Notes under the pieces: generated by a model
Told to the model about the DNA's origin: nothing
What the model saw: the letters and a program-made list of their open reading frames with translations, nothing else
Databases searched by the model: none
From: Actinocorallia herbida
GTDB lineage: Bacteria > Actinomycetota > Actinomycetes > Streptosporangiales > Streptosporangiaceae
DNA: 64,000 bases
Direction of reading: 5' to 3'
Assembly: GCF_003751225.1 (NCBI RefSeq)
Contig: NZ_RJKE01000001.1
Location: forward strand, 4,402,001-4,466,000
In this document: piece after piece, positions 16,593 through 25,815 of the stretch
Layout of the letters: each line of letters starts with the position of its first letter
How positions within the stretch are numbered: position 1 is the stretch's first letter
Position numbers and translations under genes: made by a program

Positions 16593-17456
16593 TCAGACGT
16601 GGAAGTCGTGGAACTTCAGGTACGAGCCGCCGTCCACGCGGAGCTGGAGGCCGGTGACGTAGCGGGCCTCCTCAGACGCGAGGTAGACGACCGCGTTGCT
16701 GATGTCGACGGGCTCGATGTAGGGGATCGGCATGGCCTGCTGTGCCGGGAACGCCGGGAGGGCGTCCTCGCGGGTCGGGTTCTCCAGGTCGGGCCGGAAC
16801 GCCTTGTACATCGGCTCGCTGTTGAGCATGTCGGTGTTGCAGTTGGTCGGGTGCACCGCGTTGGCGCGGATCGAGCGGGGCGCGAGGTTGCGGGCCAGCT
16901 CGTGGATGAACTCCGACAGGGCGCGCTTGGCGTACTGGTAGCCGGCGCCGCCCGGGTCCTTGCCGGGCTGGGCGATCTGCATGCCCGTCATGAACGCCGC
17001 GGCCGAGCCGGTGGCGATGATGACGCCGCCTTCCTTGAGGTGCGGGATGGAGGCGTGCGAGGCGTTGATGACGCCGAGGAGGTTGGTGTCGACGACGTCG
17101 ATCCAGCCGGTCATGGTCGGCGGCTCGCCGTGCGACGGCATGATCCCGGCCTGGGCGACGACCACGTCGAGCCCGCCGAGCTCGGCGACACCCCGCTCCA
17201 GCGCGGCGGTCAGCTGGGAGCGGTCGCGGACGTCGGCCTGGACCGCCACGACGCGGCGGCCGAGCTTCTCCACGAGGCGGGCGGTCTCCTGGAGGTCCTC
17301 GGGGGTCGCCAGCGGGTACATGTTGGTCTCGATGTCGTGGCAGATGTCCACGGCGATGATGTCGGCGCCTTCTTCGGCGAGCCGGACCGCGTGGCTGCGG
17401 CCCTGTCCGCGCGCGGCTCCGGTGATGAAAGCGACCTTGCCTTCTACTCGGCCCAT
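16593..17456 (-). CDS. Mycofactocin-coupled SDR family oxidoreductase
   Basis: A 287-residue short-chain dehydrogenase. It has cofactor motif TGAARGQG (residues 12-19), the active-site Y-x3-K in YQYAKRAL, and the long insert with AVDICHDIETN and HPTNCNTDML that marks the mycofactocin-associated SDR group (carveol-dehydrogenase-like). These enzymes hold a non-exchangeable NAD and pass electrons to mycofactocin; whether this host makes it cannot be seen here. It probably oxidises a secondary alcohol formed in the pathway. The gene lies directly upstream of the ferredoxin/P450 pair. Confidence 0.92.
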   Translation of the reverse strand: MGRVEGKVAFITGAARGQGRSHAVRLAEEGADIIAVDICHDIETNMYPLATPEDLQETARLVEKLGRRVVAVQADVRDRSQLTAALERGVAELGGLDVVVAQAGIMPSHGEPPTMTGWIDVVDTNLLGVINASHASIPHLKEGGVIIATGSAAAFMTGMQIAQPGKDPGGAGYQYAKRALSEFIHELARNLAPRSIRANAVHPTNCNTDMLNSEPMYKAFRPDLENPTREDALPAFPAQQAMPIPYIEPVDISNAVVYLASEEARYVTGLQLRVDGGSYLKFHDFHV

Positions 17457-17518
17457 GATGGTGCCTCTCTTTCTGTGGGGGTGGTGAAGCGGGACCGCCG
17501 GGGGGATCCGGGGACCGG

Positions 17519-18985
17519 TCAGCCCGCGACGGGGGGACGGGAGATGGTCTTGACCTCGAGGAAGTCCTCAAGGCCCTCGGTGCCCCATTCGCGGCCGATG
17601 CCGCTCTGCTTGTAGCCGCCGAAGGGGGACTCGACGTCGAACCACTGGGCGCCGTTGACGCTGACGGTGCCGGTGCGGAACCGCCTGGCCATGGCCATCG
17701 CCCGGTCGGTGTCCGCGCTGAACACCGCGGCGGACAGGCCGAAGATGGTGCCGTCGGCGACGCGGAGGGCGTCCTCGTCGTCGTCGTAGGGCAGCACGAC
17801 GAGGGCGGGGCCGAAGATCTCCTCCTGGGCGACCGACGCCTTGGGGTCGATGTCGGTGATGAGGGTGGGCTCCACGAAGTAGCCGCGGTCGAAGCGCTCG
17901 GTGGGCTTACCCCCGACGACCACGCGGCCGTCCTTCGCCGCGGACTCGTAGAAGCGGTGGATGCTGTCGCGCTGGGCGGCGTTGATGACCGGGCCCATCA
18001 GGTTCTTCGGGTCGGTCGGGTCGCCCCACGGGATGTTCGGCATGACGGCGGCGGCGAGGCCGACCGCGTCGTCCAGGCGGGAGCGGGGCACGAGGAGCCG
18101 GGTGAGCTGGGTGCAGCCCTGGCCCGCGTGCGTGCAGACGCCCCCGGCGAGGCCCGGGATGATCGCCTCGAGCGGGGCGTCGTCCAGGAGCACCGCGGCG
18201 GACTTGCCGCCCAGCTCCAGGGTGACCCGCTTGACCGTGTCGGCGGCCGCGGCCATGACCCGGCGGCCGGTGACGGTCGAGCCGGTGAGGGTGACGGCGT
18301 CGACGTCGGGATGCGAGGTGAGCAGGGAGGCCACCCGGGTGTCGCTGGTGGTGACCACGTTGAACACGCCGGCGGGCAGGTCGGTGTGCTCGGCCGCGAT
18401 GGCGCCCAGCGCGAGCGCGCTCCACGGCGAGTCCGGGGCGGGCTTCAGCACGACCGTGCAGCCCGCCGCGAGCGCCGCGCCGACCTTGCAGATGTTCAGG
18501 TAGAACGGATAGTTCCACGGGGTGATCGCGGCGACGACCCCGGCCGCCTCGCGCCGGATGATCCGCTCGCTCGGCCCGCCGAAGATGTCCTTGGCCGGCA
18601 GGACGCGCTCGAACTCGTAGGTGTCGAGCAGTCCGATGTAGTGGTCGAAGTAGCCGATCGCGGCCTCCAGCGCGATCCCGCCGGTGAGCATGACGGGCAC
18701 GCCGATCTCGGCGACGACCAGGCCGCGCAGCTCCTCGACGTTCGCGCGCAGGGCGTCGCGGAGCTGGACGAGGCAGCGGCGGCGCAGCTCCACGTCGGTG
18801 GACCAGCTCGTGGTGTCGAAGGCGCGGCGGGCGGAGGCGATCGCGCGCTCGACGTCGGCGGCCGACGCCTCGGGCACCGCGCCGATGACCTCTTCCGTGG
18901 CCGGGTTGATGTTGTCGAACGTGCGTCCTCCGGCGGCGGCGACCAGCTCGCCGCCGATGAACATGCGCTCACCGAGTTTGGTCAC
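17519..18985 (-). CDS. Aldehyde dehydrogenase (second paralogue of the operon)
   Basis: A 488-residue NAD(P)-dependent aldehyde dehydrogenase with Glu in LELGGKS, catalytic Cys291 in GQGCTQLTR, and TPWNYPFYLN in the cofactor region. It starts at a GTG (MTKLGERMFIGGEL) with GGAG five bases upstream. It differs clearly from the other operon ALDH around the active site, so the two probably act on different aldehydes. The frame remains open far upstream, overlapping the next gene, but that part is shadow. Confidence 0.92.
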   Translation of the reverse strand: MTKLGERMFIGGELVAAAGGRTFDNINPATEEVIGAVPEASAADVERAIASARRAFDTTSWSTDVELRRRCLVQLRDALRANVEELRGLVVAEIGVPVMLTGGIALEAAIGYFDHYIGLLDTYEFERVLPAKDIFGGPSERIIRREAAGVVAAITPWNYPFYLNICKVGAALAAGCTVVLKPAPDSPWSALALGAIAAEHTDLPAGVFNVVTTSDTRVASLLTSHPDVDAVTLTGSTVTGRRVMAAAADTVKRVTLELGGKSAAVLLDDAPLEAIIPGLAGGVCTHAGQGCTQLTRLLVPRSRLDDAVGLAAAVMPNIPWGDPTDPKNLMGPVINAAQRDSIHRFYESAAKDGRVVVGGKPTERFDRGYFVEPTLITDIDPKASVAQEEIFGPALVVLPYDDDEDALRVADGTIFGLSAAVFSADTDRAMAMARRFRTGTVSVNGAQWFDVESPFGGYKQSGIGREWGTEGLEDFLEVKTISRPPVAG

Positions 18986-19014
18986 AGGTTCTCCAGGTGC
19001 GTTCGGGGTGGGGC

Positions 19015-19839
19015 TCAGGCGTCCTGGGCGGGCCAGAGCAGGGGGGCGAGGACCGCGTGCGCGTCGTTCAGCGCGCCGAGGTCGGCGCCGAGGTCGGCCG
19101 CCGTCTCGCGGACGACGGTGAGGTCCTTGCCGAGGAACTCCGCGACGGCGGAGGCGAACCCGGCGACCGAGCCGCGCCCGGCGATCCCGGCGAGCGCCCG
19201 GCTGGCGCCGCTGCCGTGCTCCAGCGCCTGGAGCAGGGCGGTCTCGGCGACGCCGAGCTGCGCGGCGACGGCGACGGCCTGGCCGACGATGCCGATGTTC
19301 GCGGCGAAGACCGCGTTGTTGAGCAGCTTGATCCGCTGGCCGTCGCCGAGCGCGCCGAGGTGCAGGATGGGGTCGCCGTACGCGGCGAGGAACGGCCTGA
19401 CCTGCGCGAACGCCTCGGCCGTGCCGCCGACGAGGAGGGTGATCGTCCCGGCGGCGATGTCGTGCGGGCCGCCGCTGATCGCGGCGTCCACGACGGCGAT
19501 CCCGCGCTTGGCCGCGTACCCGCCGAGCAGCTCGACGGTCCGGGGGCTGCACGTGGTGTGCACGATGAGCGCGGCGCCTTCGGCGAGGGTGTCGATGAGC
19601 CCGCCGTCGAGGCAGACCGACCGGACCTGGGCGTCGGTGTGCACGCACACGCCGACCATCTGGGCGTCGGCGAGGTCGGCGACGTTCGCGGTGGCCTTGG
19701 CGCCCGCGGCGGCGAGTTCCGCGCGGGCCTCCTCGGACGCCTCGAGGACGGTCACCTCGTGGCCCGCGGCGAGCAGCCGCCGGACCATCTGGCCGCCCAT
19801 CCGGCCCGCGCCCACGAAGCCGAGCCTGAGCGCGCTCAT
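19015..19839 (-). CDS. 3-hydroxyisobutyrate-dehydrogenase-family protein, copy 2
   Basis: A 274-residue beta-hydroxyacid dehydrogenase. It has the N-terminal Rossmann motif GFVGAGRMGGQM, substrate-region ISGGPHDIAAG and the catalytic-Lys helix RIKLLNNAVFAAN. It overlaps the preceding paralogue by four bases (ATGA). The usual glycine-rich D-x-PVSGG is altered to DAAISGG. It could oxidise a 3-hydroxy acid or aldehyde-forming intermediate; the substrate is unknown. Confidence 0.9.
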   Translation of the reverse strand: MSALRLGFVGAGRMGGQMVRRLLAAGHEVTVLEASEEARAELAAAGAKATANVADLADAQMVGVCVHTDAQVRSVCLDGGLIDTLAEGAALIVHTTCSPRTVELLGGYAAKRGIAVVDAAISGGPHDIAAGTITLLVGGTAEAFAQVRPFLAAYGDPILHLGALGDGQRIKLLNNAVFAANIGIVGQAVAVAAQLGVAETALLQALEHGSGASRALAGIAGRGSVAGFASAVAEFLGKDLTVVRETAADLGADLGALNDAHAVLAPLLWPAQDA

Positions 19840-20666
19840 CGGGCGCAGCCCATCGACTCCAGGGCGGCGTCGGCGGCGGCGAAGACCGAAGATGCCTTGA
19901 CGCCGTTCGCCTCGGCGAGTTCGGCGACGATGCGGGCGTCCTTCTGGAGCAGCGGGCCCGCCTTGCCGCCCATCGGGGCGAGCACGAATCCGGCGCGGGG
20001 CAGCATGCCCGTCGCGAAGCTCGAGCCCGAGCCGCGGGACAGCACCACGGCGAGCTGCGCCGGGTCGACGCCCAGCTCGCGGGCCAGCGCGAAGGCGCTC
20101 TCGGCGACTCCGAGGTTGGCGGCCAGCAGCAGGTTGTTGATCAGCTTGGCCCGCTGTCCGGCGCCGACGGGGCCGAGGTGCACGATCGGGTCGCCGTAGG
20201 TCGCGAAGACCGGCCGGCAGCGCTCGACGGTCCCGGCCTCTCCGGCCGCCATCACCAGGAGGCTGCCCACCTCGGCGGCGGGTCCGCCGCCGCTGACCGG
20301 GGCGTCGACCAGGCCGACGCCGCGCTCGGCCGCGCGCTCGGCGAGCCGGGCGCAGGTCTCGGGATGGACGGTGCTGTGCACCGCGATCACACCGCCGGGG
20401 CGCATGCCCTCCAGCAGCCCGTTCGGGCCGGAGACGACCTCCTCGACCCCCGCGTCGTCGAGGACGCAGACGCACGCGAGGTCGCTGGCGGCGCCGACCT
20501 CGGCGGGCGAGACCGCGATCGAGGCCGCGGTGTCCGCGAAGGGCTCGAGGGTCTCGGGGCGGCGCGCCCACAGCGTGGTCGGGAAGCCCGCCTCGATGAT
20601 GCGGCGCGCCATCGGCGCGCCCTGGCTGCCGAGTCCGATGAACCCGACGGACGCCACGTCGCTCAT
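19836..20666 (-). CDS. 3-hydroxyisobutyrate-dehydrogenase-family protein, copy 1
   Basis: A 276-residue beta-hydroxyacid dehydrogenase with Rossmann motif GFIGLGSQGAPM, the standard DAPVSGG substrate motif, and the catalytic-Lys helix RAKLINNLLL. It is tandem with a second, diverged member and overlaps both neighbours by four bases, so all three are translationally coupled. The two may act on different stereoisomers or form a heteromer; both ideas are inference. Confidence 0.91.
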   Translation of the reverse strand: MSDVASVGFIGLGSQGAPMARRIIEAGFPTTLWARRPETLEPFADTAASIAVSPAEVGAASDLACVCVLDDAGVEEVVSGPNGLLEGMRPGGVIAVHSTVHPETCARLAERAAERGVGLVDAPVSGGGPAAEVGSLLVMAAGEAGTVERCRPVFATYGDPIVHLGPVGAGQRAKLINNLLLAANLGVAESAFALARELGVDPAQLAVVLSRGSGSSFATGMLPRAGFVLAPMGGKAGPLLQKDARIVAELAEANGVKASSVFAAADAALESMGCAR

Positions 20667-21895
20667 GTGACGGCACCCGCGATCTTCAGCGTGATCAGTT
20701 CCTCGTCGCTGAGGCCGAGCTCGCGCAGGATCTCGTCGGTGTGCTCGGCGAACTGGGGGGCCCGCTTGAGGCGGATCGGCTCCCGGTCGAACTGGACGGG
20801 GCTGGCGACGAGCTTCTGGGTCCTGCCCTCGGCGTCGACGACGTCGGCGATCTGGCCGATCCCGCGCAGCGCCGGGTCATGGCCGACCTCGAAGTTGTTC
20901 TGGACGACCGACCACTGGCCCTCCATGTCCTCGAAGGCCTTGACCCACTCGTCCTTGGTGCGCTGGAGCAGGAGGTCCTTGATGATCGCGACGGCCTCGG
21001 CGGAGTTCGCCGTCAGCTTCTCCGCGGTGTCGAAGCGCTCGTCGGTCGCGAGGTCGGGGCGGCCGACCTTCACGCAGAAGTCCGCCCAGTAGCGACCCGG
21101 CTGGAGCATGATCAGGCTGAGCCACCGGCCGTCGGCGGTCAGGTAGTTGTTCGACAGGGGGTTCGGCACCGCCTGCGCCTGGCGCGGGTCGTACTTGGGC
21201 AGCGGGGCGCCCGCGAGCAGCGCCATGTTCACGTTGAGCTGGTTGGCCCAGGCGCCCACGCCGAGCAGGGAGATGTCCACGGTGGGCGCGCCCTGACCCT
21301 GGCTGCGGGCGAACAGCGCGGCGGCGATGCCGCCGGCGATCGTCATCCCGCCGATGTTGTCGCCGAAGGCGCCGCCGGGCTGGGAGATGATCCGGTCGTA
21401 GCCGGGCGGGGTGGAGCTGTCGGCGTTGCCCGCGCGGGCCCAGAAGGCGGTGCCGTCGTAGCCGCCGTTGTCGGACTCGGGGCCGCTGTGCGCGAAGCTG
21501 GTGCCGGACGCGTAGACGATCTCGGGGTTGAGCGCGCGGATGTCCTCGACGTCGATGCCGAGCCGCTTGCGGGCGCCCGGCAGGAAGTTGGTGAGGAAGA
21601 CGTCGGCGCCGCGGACCAGCTCGGCGAGGATCGCCTTGGACTCGGGCTTCTCCAGGGACAGGCCGAGGCTGCGCTTGCCGCGGTTGGGGCCGTCCATGAT
21701 CGGCGCGAAGGTGGAGGCGTCGTCCACGACGCTCTGGCCGTAGACCTTCACCAGACCGCGCTGGGCGTCGCCCTTCTCCGCGTGCTCGATCTTGATGACG
21801 TCGGCGCCCCAGTCCGCGAGGACGGCGCCGGCCGACGGCACGAAGGTGAACTGGGCGACCTCGATGACCCGGACGCCTTGCATCGGTAGGAACAC
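20663..21895 (-). CDS. Family III CoA-transferase (CaiB/BaiF type)
   Basis: A protein of about 410 residues that should move CoA onto a carboxylate, activating it for beta-oxidation. It shows the family start LPMQGVRVIEVAQF, the MDGPNRGKRSL stretch, and catalytic Asp207 in TVDISLLG. The start is uncertain: GTG at 21895 has a GAGG upstream, while GTG at 21919 and ATG at 21883 are alternatives. It is the first gene of the 13-gene leftward run. Confidence 0.9.
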   Translation of the reverse strand: MFLPMQGVRVIEVAQFTFVPSAGAVLADWGADVIKIEHAEKGDAQRGLVKVYGQSVVDDASTFAPIMDGPNRGKRSLGLSLEKPESKAILAELVRGADVFLTNFLPGARKRLGIDVEDIRALNPEIVYASGTSFAHSGPESDNGGYDGTAFWARAGNADSSTPPGYDRIISQPGGAFGDNIGGMTIAGGIAAALFARSQGQGAPTVDISLLGVGAWANQLNVNMALLAGAPLPKYDPRQAQAVPNPLSNNYLTADGRWLSLIMLQPGRYWADFCVKVGRPDLATDERFDTAEKLTANSAEAVAIIKDLLLQRTKDEWVKAFEDMEGQWSVVQNNFEVGHDPALRGIGQIADVVDAEGRTQKLVASPVQFDREPIRLKRAPQFAEHTDEILRELGLSDEELITLKIAGAVT

Positions 21896-22011
21896 AGGAA
21901 GAGACCTCGACTTCCTCACGCCGGTCGGAGATCCGGCGAAGACTGCGGAATCGGAAGGGGTGGACGACCGGGGCCGGGCCGCTCTCGCGGTGCCCCGGGT
22001 GACCCTCGGTT

Positions 22012-22048
22012 CGATAGAACAATATCCATCGAACTATTTAGTGAGCAA
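22012..22048 (-). promoter_or_regulatory. Promoter and overlapping dyad of the 13-gene operon
   Basis: Minus-strand TTGCTC (22048-22043) and TATTGT (22024-22019) are 18 bases apart. A dyad overlaps the -10 box: TTCGATAGA and TCCATCGAA are inverted around a 6-base centre. The right arm contains TATCCATCGA, the motif shared with other promoters of the island. The position over -10 suggests repression. The patch is strikingly AT-rich for this DNA. Confidence 0.5.
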
Positions 22049-22107
22049 GACCTCACCCGCCTGCTCTTGAAGAATATTTCGATGATGTTCGAAGCGTGAA
22101 AGCACGA

Positions 22108-22147
22108 ACACCCGCCGGGGCATCCGCACGGATGCCCCGGCGGGTGT
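22108..22147 (-). terminator. Terminator of the acyl-CoA dehydrogenase operon
   Basis: A perfect 18-bp stem, ACACCCGCCGGGGCATCC, with a GCAC loop lies just past the SDR stop codon. It separates the two leftward operons. Confidence 0.8.
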
Positions 22148-22178
22148 CGCGAACCCCGGCAGGCGGTCTCAGAGACTC

Positions 22179-22949
22179 CTAGACGTTGAAGCGGACCGCG
22201 CCGTCGACGCGGATCACCTCGCCGTTCAGGTAGTCGTTGTCCACGATGTGCAGCGCGAGCCGCGCGTACTCGTCGACATGGCCCATCCGCTTGGGGTTGG
22301 GCACGCCGGGGCCCCACTTGGCCTGGGCGTCCTCCTCGGCCATCCGGAACGCGGGCGTGAAGAACGTGCCGGGCGCGATCGACATGACGCGCACGCCGGT
22401 CGGCGCGAGGTCACGGGCCGCGGCGAGGGTCAGGCTGATGACGCCGCCCTTGGCCGCCGCGTAGTCGGTCTGCCCGACCTGCGACTCGAAGCCCGCGATC
22501 GACGCGGTCATGATGACGACGCCGCGCTGCCCCGACTCCAGGGGTTCGTTCTTGGTCATCGCCGCGGCCGACTGGGCGAGCACGTTGTAGGTGCCGCCCA
22601 GGAAGATGTCGGTGGTCTTCCGAAAAGTCTCCAGCGGGTAGAACTCGCCGTTCCGGTTCACCATCCGGCGGCCCGCTGCGGGCCCTCCGTGCACGATCAC
22701 CGAGACCCGCAGCGTGCCGAGCGACTGCGCCGCGGCGACCGCCGCCGCCACGGACTCCTCGCTGGTGACGTCGGTGGCCAGGAAGCGCACCTTGTCCCCG
22801 CCGAGGTCGGCTTCCAGGGCCTTGCCCTTGTCCTCGGCCATGTCCGCGACCACCACGACCGCGCCGGCCTGCACCAGCCGCCGCACGGTCGCCTCACCGA
22901 AGCCGCCGGCCCCGCCGACGACGAGGGCGGATGCGCCTTCCAGATTCAT
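22179..22949 (-). CDS. SDR family 3-hydroxyacyl-CoA dehydrogenase-like protein
   Basis: A 256-residue short-chain dehydrogenase with cofactor motif GGAGGFGE, the active-site Y-x3-K in YAAAKGG and a Ser in MTASIAGF. Layout and the tail YLNGEVIRVDGAVRF fit type II 3-hydroxyacyl-CoA dehydrogenases (HSD17B10-like). GAGGAGG precedes the ATG. It is the last gene of an operon with an acyl-CoA synthetase and two acyl-CoA dehydrogenases, so a beta-oxidation step is likely. Confidence 0.9.
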   Translation of the reverse strand: MNLEGASALVVGGAGGFGEATVRRLVQAGAVVVVADMAEDKGKALEADLGGDKVRFLATDVTSEESVAAAVAAAQSLGTLRVSVIVHGGPAAGRRMVNRNGEFYPLETFRKTTDIFLGGTYNVLAQSAAAMTKNEPLESGQRGVVIMTASIAGFESQVGQTDYAAAKGGVISLTLAAARDLAPTGVRVMSIAPGTFFTPAFRMAEEDAQAKWGPGVPNPKRMGHVDEYARLALHIVDNDYLNGEVIRVDGAVRFNV

Positions 22950-23054
22950 TGCGTCCTCCTCTGGCGCGGGCGCACGCGCCCGCGGGGGTGATGTGCGCCC
23001 GGCTCGGCGCCGGGCGCAGGACCCTGCCACGAGGCAGGGCCCTTGCCTAGCGCG

Positions 23055-24554
23055 CTAGGCGGAGACCGAGGCGTCGGGGTGCACGAGGGCGACGAGGTCG
23101 CGGCGGAGGACCTTACCGGTCGGGTTCACCGGGAACTCGGCGAGGAACTCGACGTAGCGCGGGGTCTTCGAGCCCCGGAGGCGCTCGCGGACCCAGGCCC
23201 GCAGTTCCTCGGCGTCCACGGTCCGGCCGGGCCGGACGATGACGAAGGCGCCGATCTGCTGGCCCCACTCCAGGTCGGGCACGCCCGCCACGACCGCGTC
23301 GGCGACGGCGGGATGCCCGCTCAGCACGTCCTCGATCTCGGCGGGCGCGATGTTCTCGCCGCCCCTGATGATCGTGTCGTCGGCGCGCCCCCGGACGAAG
23401 AGGTAGCCCTCGGCGTCGAGGTAGCCGCGGTCACGGGTGGGGAACCAGCCGTCCCCGCGGACCTTGCTGCCCGCCTCCAGGTACTCCCCGGCCACCTGCG
23501 GCCCGCGCACGACGATGTCGCCGACGACGCCGGGCGCGCAGGGCGTCCCGTCCTCGCCCTGCACCTCGATCTCGACCGACGGCAGCGCCCTGCCGACCGA
23601 TCCGAGCCTGGCCCGGACGTCGGGGTCCGCGGCCTCGATCGCGGTGCGGTGGTCGTCGGGCCCCAGGACGGCGATCGAGGACGCGGTCTCGGTGAGCCCG
23701 TAGGCGTTGACGAACCCCGTGCCGGGGAACCGCGTCAGCGCCTCCTCGACGACCTCGGCCGCGACCTTCGCACCGCCGTAGGACAGCGACTTCAGGCACT
23801 CCGGGCCCGGCACGTCGCGGTCGCGCAGTTCGGCGACGATCCTGGCCAGCATGGTCGGGACCACCATCGCGTGCGTCACACGCTGGCTCCCGACGGTGTC
23901 CAGCCAGCCGGCGGGCGTGAACTGGTCCAGGTAGACGATCCGGCGTCCGCTGTAGAGGTTCGACAGCGCGTTGGCGACGGCCGCGATGTGGTACGGCGGC
24001 ACGCTCACCAGGGTCGCGTCGGTGTCGGGCACCGAGGCGAACTCCACCGAGCCGAACAGGTAGGCGGTGAGGTTCTGATGCCGCAGCACCGCGCTCTTGG
24101 GGGCCGCGGTCGTCCCGCTCGTCATGAGCAGGACGGCCACGGACTCGGGGTCGGTCGTCAGGGCCGCGTCGGACCCGTGGTCGCTCGCGGGCAGCGCGAG
24201 GAACTCCGCGACGCCGAGGGTCCGCGCGCCGGGCACCCGCTCGGGGGTGTCGGTGACGACGAGGGGAGCGTCCTGCCGGGCCATGATGTCGGCGAGCTGC
24301 TCGGCGCCCAGCCGGTAGTTGACCGGCAGGAACGGCACCCCGGCGAGACTCGCCGCGAACAGCGCGACGGGGAACGCCGGGCCGTTCGGGCCGAGGTAGA
24401 CCAGCCGGTCGGCGCCCTCCGCGTGGAGTTTCGCGGCACCGGCCCTGGCACGGTCGCGCAGCCCGGCGCCGGTGAGCCCGCTGACGGGGTCACCGACGAG
24501 GACCCGGTCGCCCAGGCCGTCTGCGACCATGTCCAGGATCATCGAGAGGTTCAT
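23055..24554 (-). CDS. Acyl-CoA synthetase (AMP-forming ligase)
   Basis: A 499-residue ANL-superfamily enzyme. It has P-loop motif LLMTSGTTAAPKSAV, the YGLTETAS core, the hinge region RGRADDTIIRGGENI and the C-terminal catalytic Lys in NPTGKVLRRDL. It activates a carboxylate as acyl-AMP and then acyl-CoA. The chosen ATG (MNLSMILDM) follows 11 bases after the acyl-CoA dehydrogenase stop. Substrate specificity cannot be read. Confidence 0.93.
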   Translation of the reverse strand: MNLSMILDMVADGLGDRVLVGDPVSGLTGAGLRDRARAGAAKLHAEGADRLVYLGPNGPAFPVALFAASLAGVPFLPVNYRLGAEQLADIMARQDAPLVVTDTPERVPGARTLGVAEFLALPASDHGSDAALTTDPESVAVLLMTSGTTAAPKSAVLRHQNLTAYLFGSVEFASVPDTDATLVSVPPYHIAAVANALSNLYSGRRIVYLDQFTPAGWLDTVGSQRVTHAMVVPTMLARIVAELRDRDVPGPECLKSLSYGGAKVAAEVVEEALTRFPGTGFVNAYGLTETASSIAVLGPDDHRTAIEAADPDVRARLGSVGRALPSVEIEVQGEDGTPCAPGVVGDIVVRGPQVAGEYLEAGSKVRGDGWFPTRDRGYLDAEGYLFVRGRADDTIIRGGENIAPAEIEDVLSGHPAVADAVVAGVPDLEWGQQIGAFVIVRPGRTVDAEELRAWVRERLRGSKTPRYVEFLAEFPVNPTGKVLRRDLVALVHPDASVSA

Positions 24555-24565
24555 CGTGCCCGCCC

Positions 24566-25810
24566 TCAGCGTCCGCGCTTGACCTGGTTGAACGGGACGT
24601 CGCGGTCGAGCGCGGCCTCCCGGGGCATGCCGAGGACCCGCTCGCTGATGACGTTGCGTGCCATCTCGGTGCTGCCGCCGCCGAGGCTGCCGCCCTGGCG
24701 CATGAGGTAGCCGATCGAGGCGCGGCCGGTGGGGCCCTGCCCCCCGGCCTCGCCGAACCCGATCCGGGATCCGGCGATCCGCACGGCGAGGTCGTCGTTC
24801 AGCTGGGAGTACTCGGCGTGCAGCAGGCGCAGGAGAGAGGCCGCGGTGGGCGGCAGCGCGCCCGAGGCGATCCCGCGGGTGACCCGCGTCGCGGTCTGCT
24901 CGGCGACCTTCTCCATGACGAGGCTGCGGCCGACCATCTCGCGCACCCGCGGGTCGGCGGAGCGGCCCGACACCGCGGCGACGTCGAACGGGGTGACATG
25001 GGACATGCCGCCCTTGTCGCGCTGACCGCTGACGTACGGGGAGCCGCCGCCCATCGAGTTGCGCTCGTGGAAGAGCTGCCGGGACGCGACCGCCCAGCCG
25101 CCGTCGACCTCGCCGACGACCGCGGACGCGGGCAGGACGACGTTGTCGAAGAACTCGTCGCAGAACTCCAAAGAGCCGTTGACCATGCGGACGCGGTTCA
25201 TCGTGATGCCCGGTGCCTTGGTCGGCATCAGGAACATGGTGAGGCCGCGGTGCTTCGGCACGTCCCAGTTGGTGCGGGCCAGGCACAGCGCCCAGTCCGC
25301 GGCGTAGGCCGAGGTGCTCCAGGTCTTGGAGCCGTTGATCACGAAGTCGTCACCGTCCCGGTCGGCCCTGGTGATCAGGCCGGCCAGGTCGGAGCCGCCG
25401 CTGGGCTCGGACAGGAACTGGCAGAGGATCTCCTCGCCCCGGATGGCCCCGCCGATCCGGTCGCGCTTCTGCTCCTCGGTGCCGCAGTCCAGGATCGTCG
25501 CCGCGCAGATGGCGAACGAGGGGAGGTTCAGCGCCAGCGGCATCTCGTAGCCGGCGCTCTCCTCGTTGAAGGCGAGCTGGTGCGCCGGGGTCAGGCCCAG
25601 GCCGTCGTACTCCTTGGGGAAGCAGATCCCGGCGAACCCGCCGCTGTACAGCAGCTGCTGGAGTTCGCGGGCCCGCAGCCAGTCGCCGATGTCGTCCTCG
25701 GGGAGTTCGGCGGCCTCCGCCTCGGCGTCCCGGCGCGGCATGTGCGCGGCGAGCCAGGCCCGCGCGCGGAGGCGGAACGACTCGACGCTCTCCATCGTGG
25801 TGTCGGTCAT
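24566..25810 (-). CDS. Acyl-CoA dehydrogenase, larger subunit
   Basis: A 414-residue FAD-dependent acyl-CoA dehydrogenase. Family motifs are QFLSEPSGGSDLAG, the INGSKTWSTSA strand and the C-terminal GGGSTEMARNVISERVLG helix. It abuts a second, shorter acyl-CoA dehydrogenase; such adjacent unequal pairs in actinobacteria often form alpha2-beta2 enzymes acting on steroid-type or other bulky acyl-CoAs. The gap to the upstream partner is five bases. Confidence 0.93.
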   Translation of the reverse strand: MTDTTMESVESFRLRARAWLAAHMPRRDAEAEAAELPEDDIGDWLRARELQQLLYSGGFAGICFPKEYDGLGLTPAHQLAFNEESAGYEMPLALNLPSFAICAATILDCGTEEQKRDRIGGAIRGEEILCQFLSEPSGGSDLAGLITRADRDGDDFVINGSKTWSTSAYAADWALCLARTNWDVPKHRGLTMFLMPTKAPGITMNRVRMVNGSLEFCDEFFDNVVLPASAVVGEVDGGWAVASRQLFHERNSMGGGSPYVSGQRDKGGMSHVTPFDVAAVSGRSADPRVREMVGRSLVMEKVAEQTATRVTRGIASGALPPTAASLLRLLHAEYSQLNDDLAVRIAGSRIGFGEAGGQGPTGRASIGYLMRQGGSLGGGSTEMARNVISERVLGMPREAALDRDVPFNQVKRGR

Positions 25811-25815
25811 GCTGA

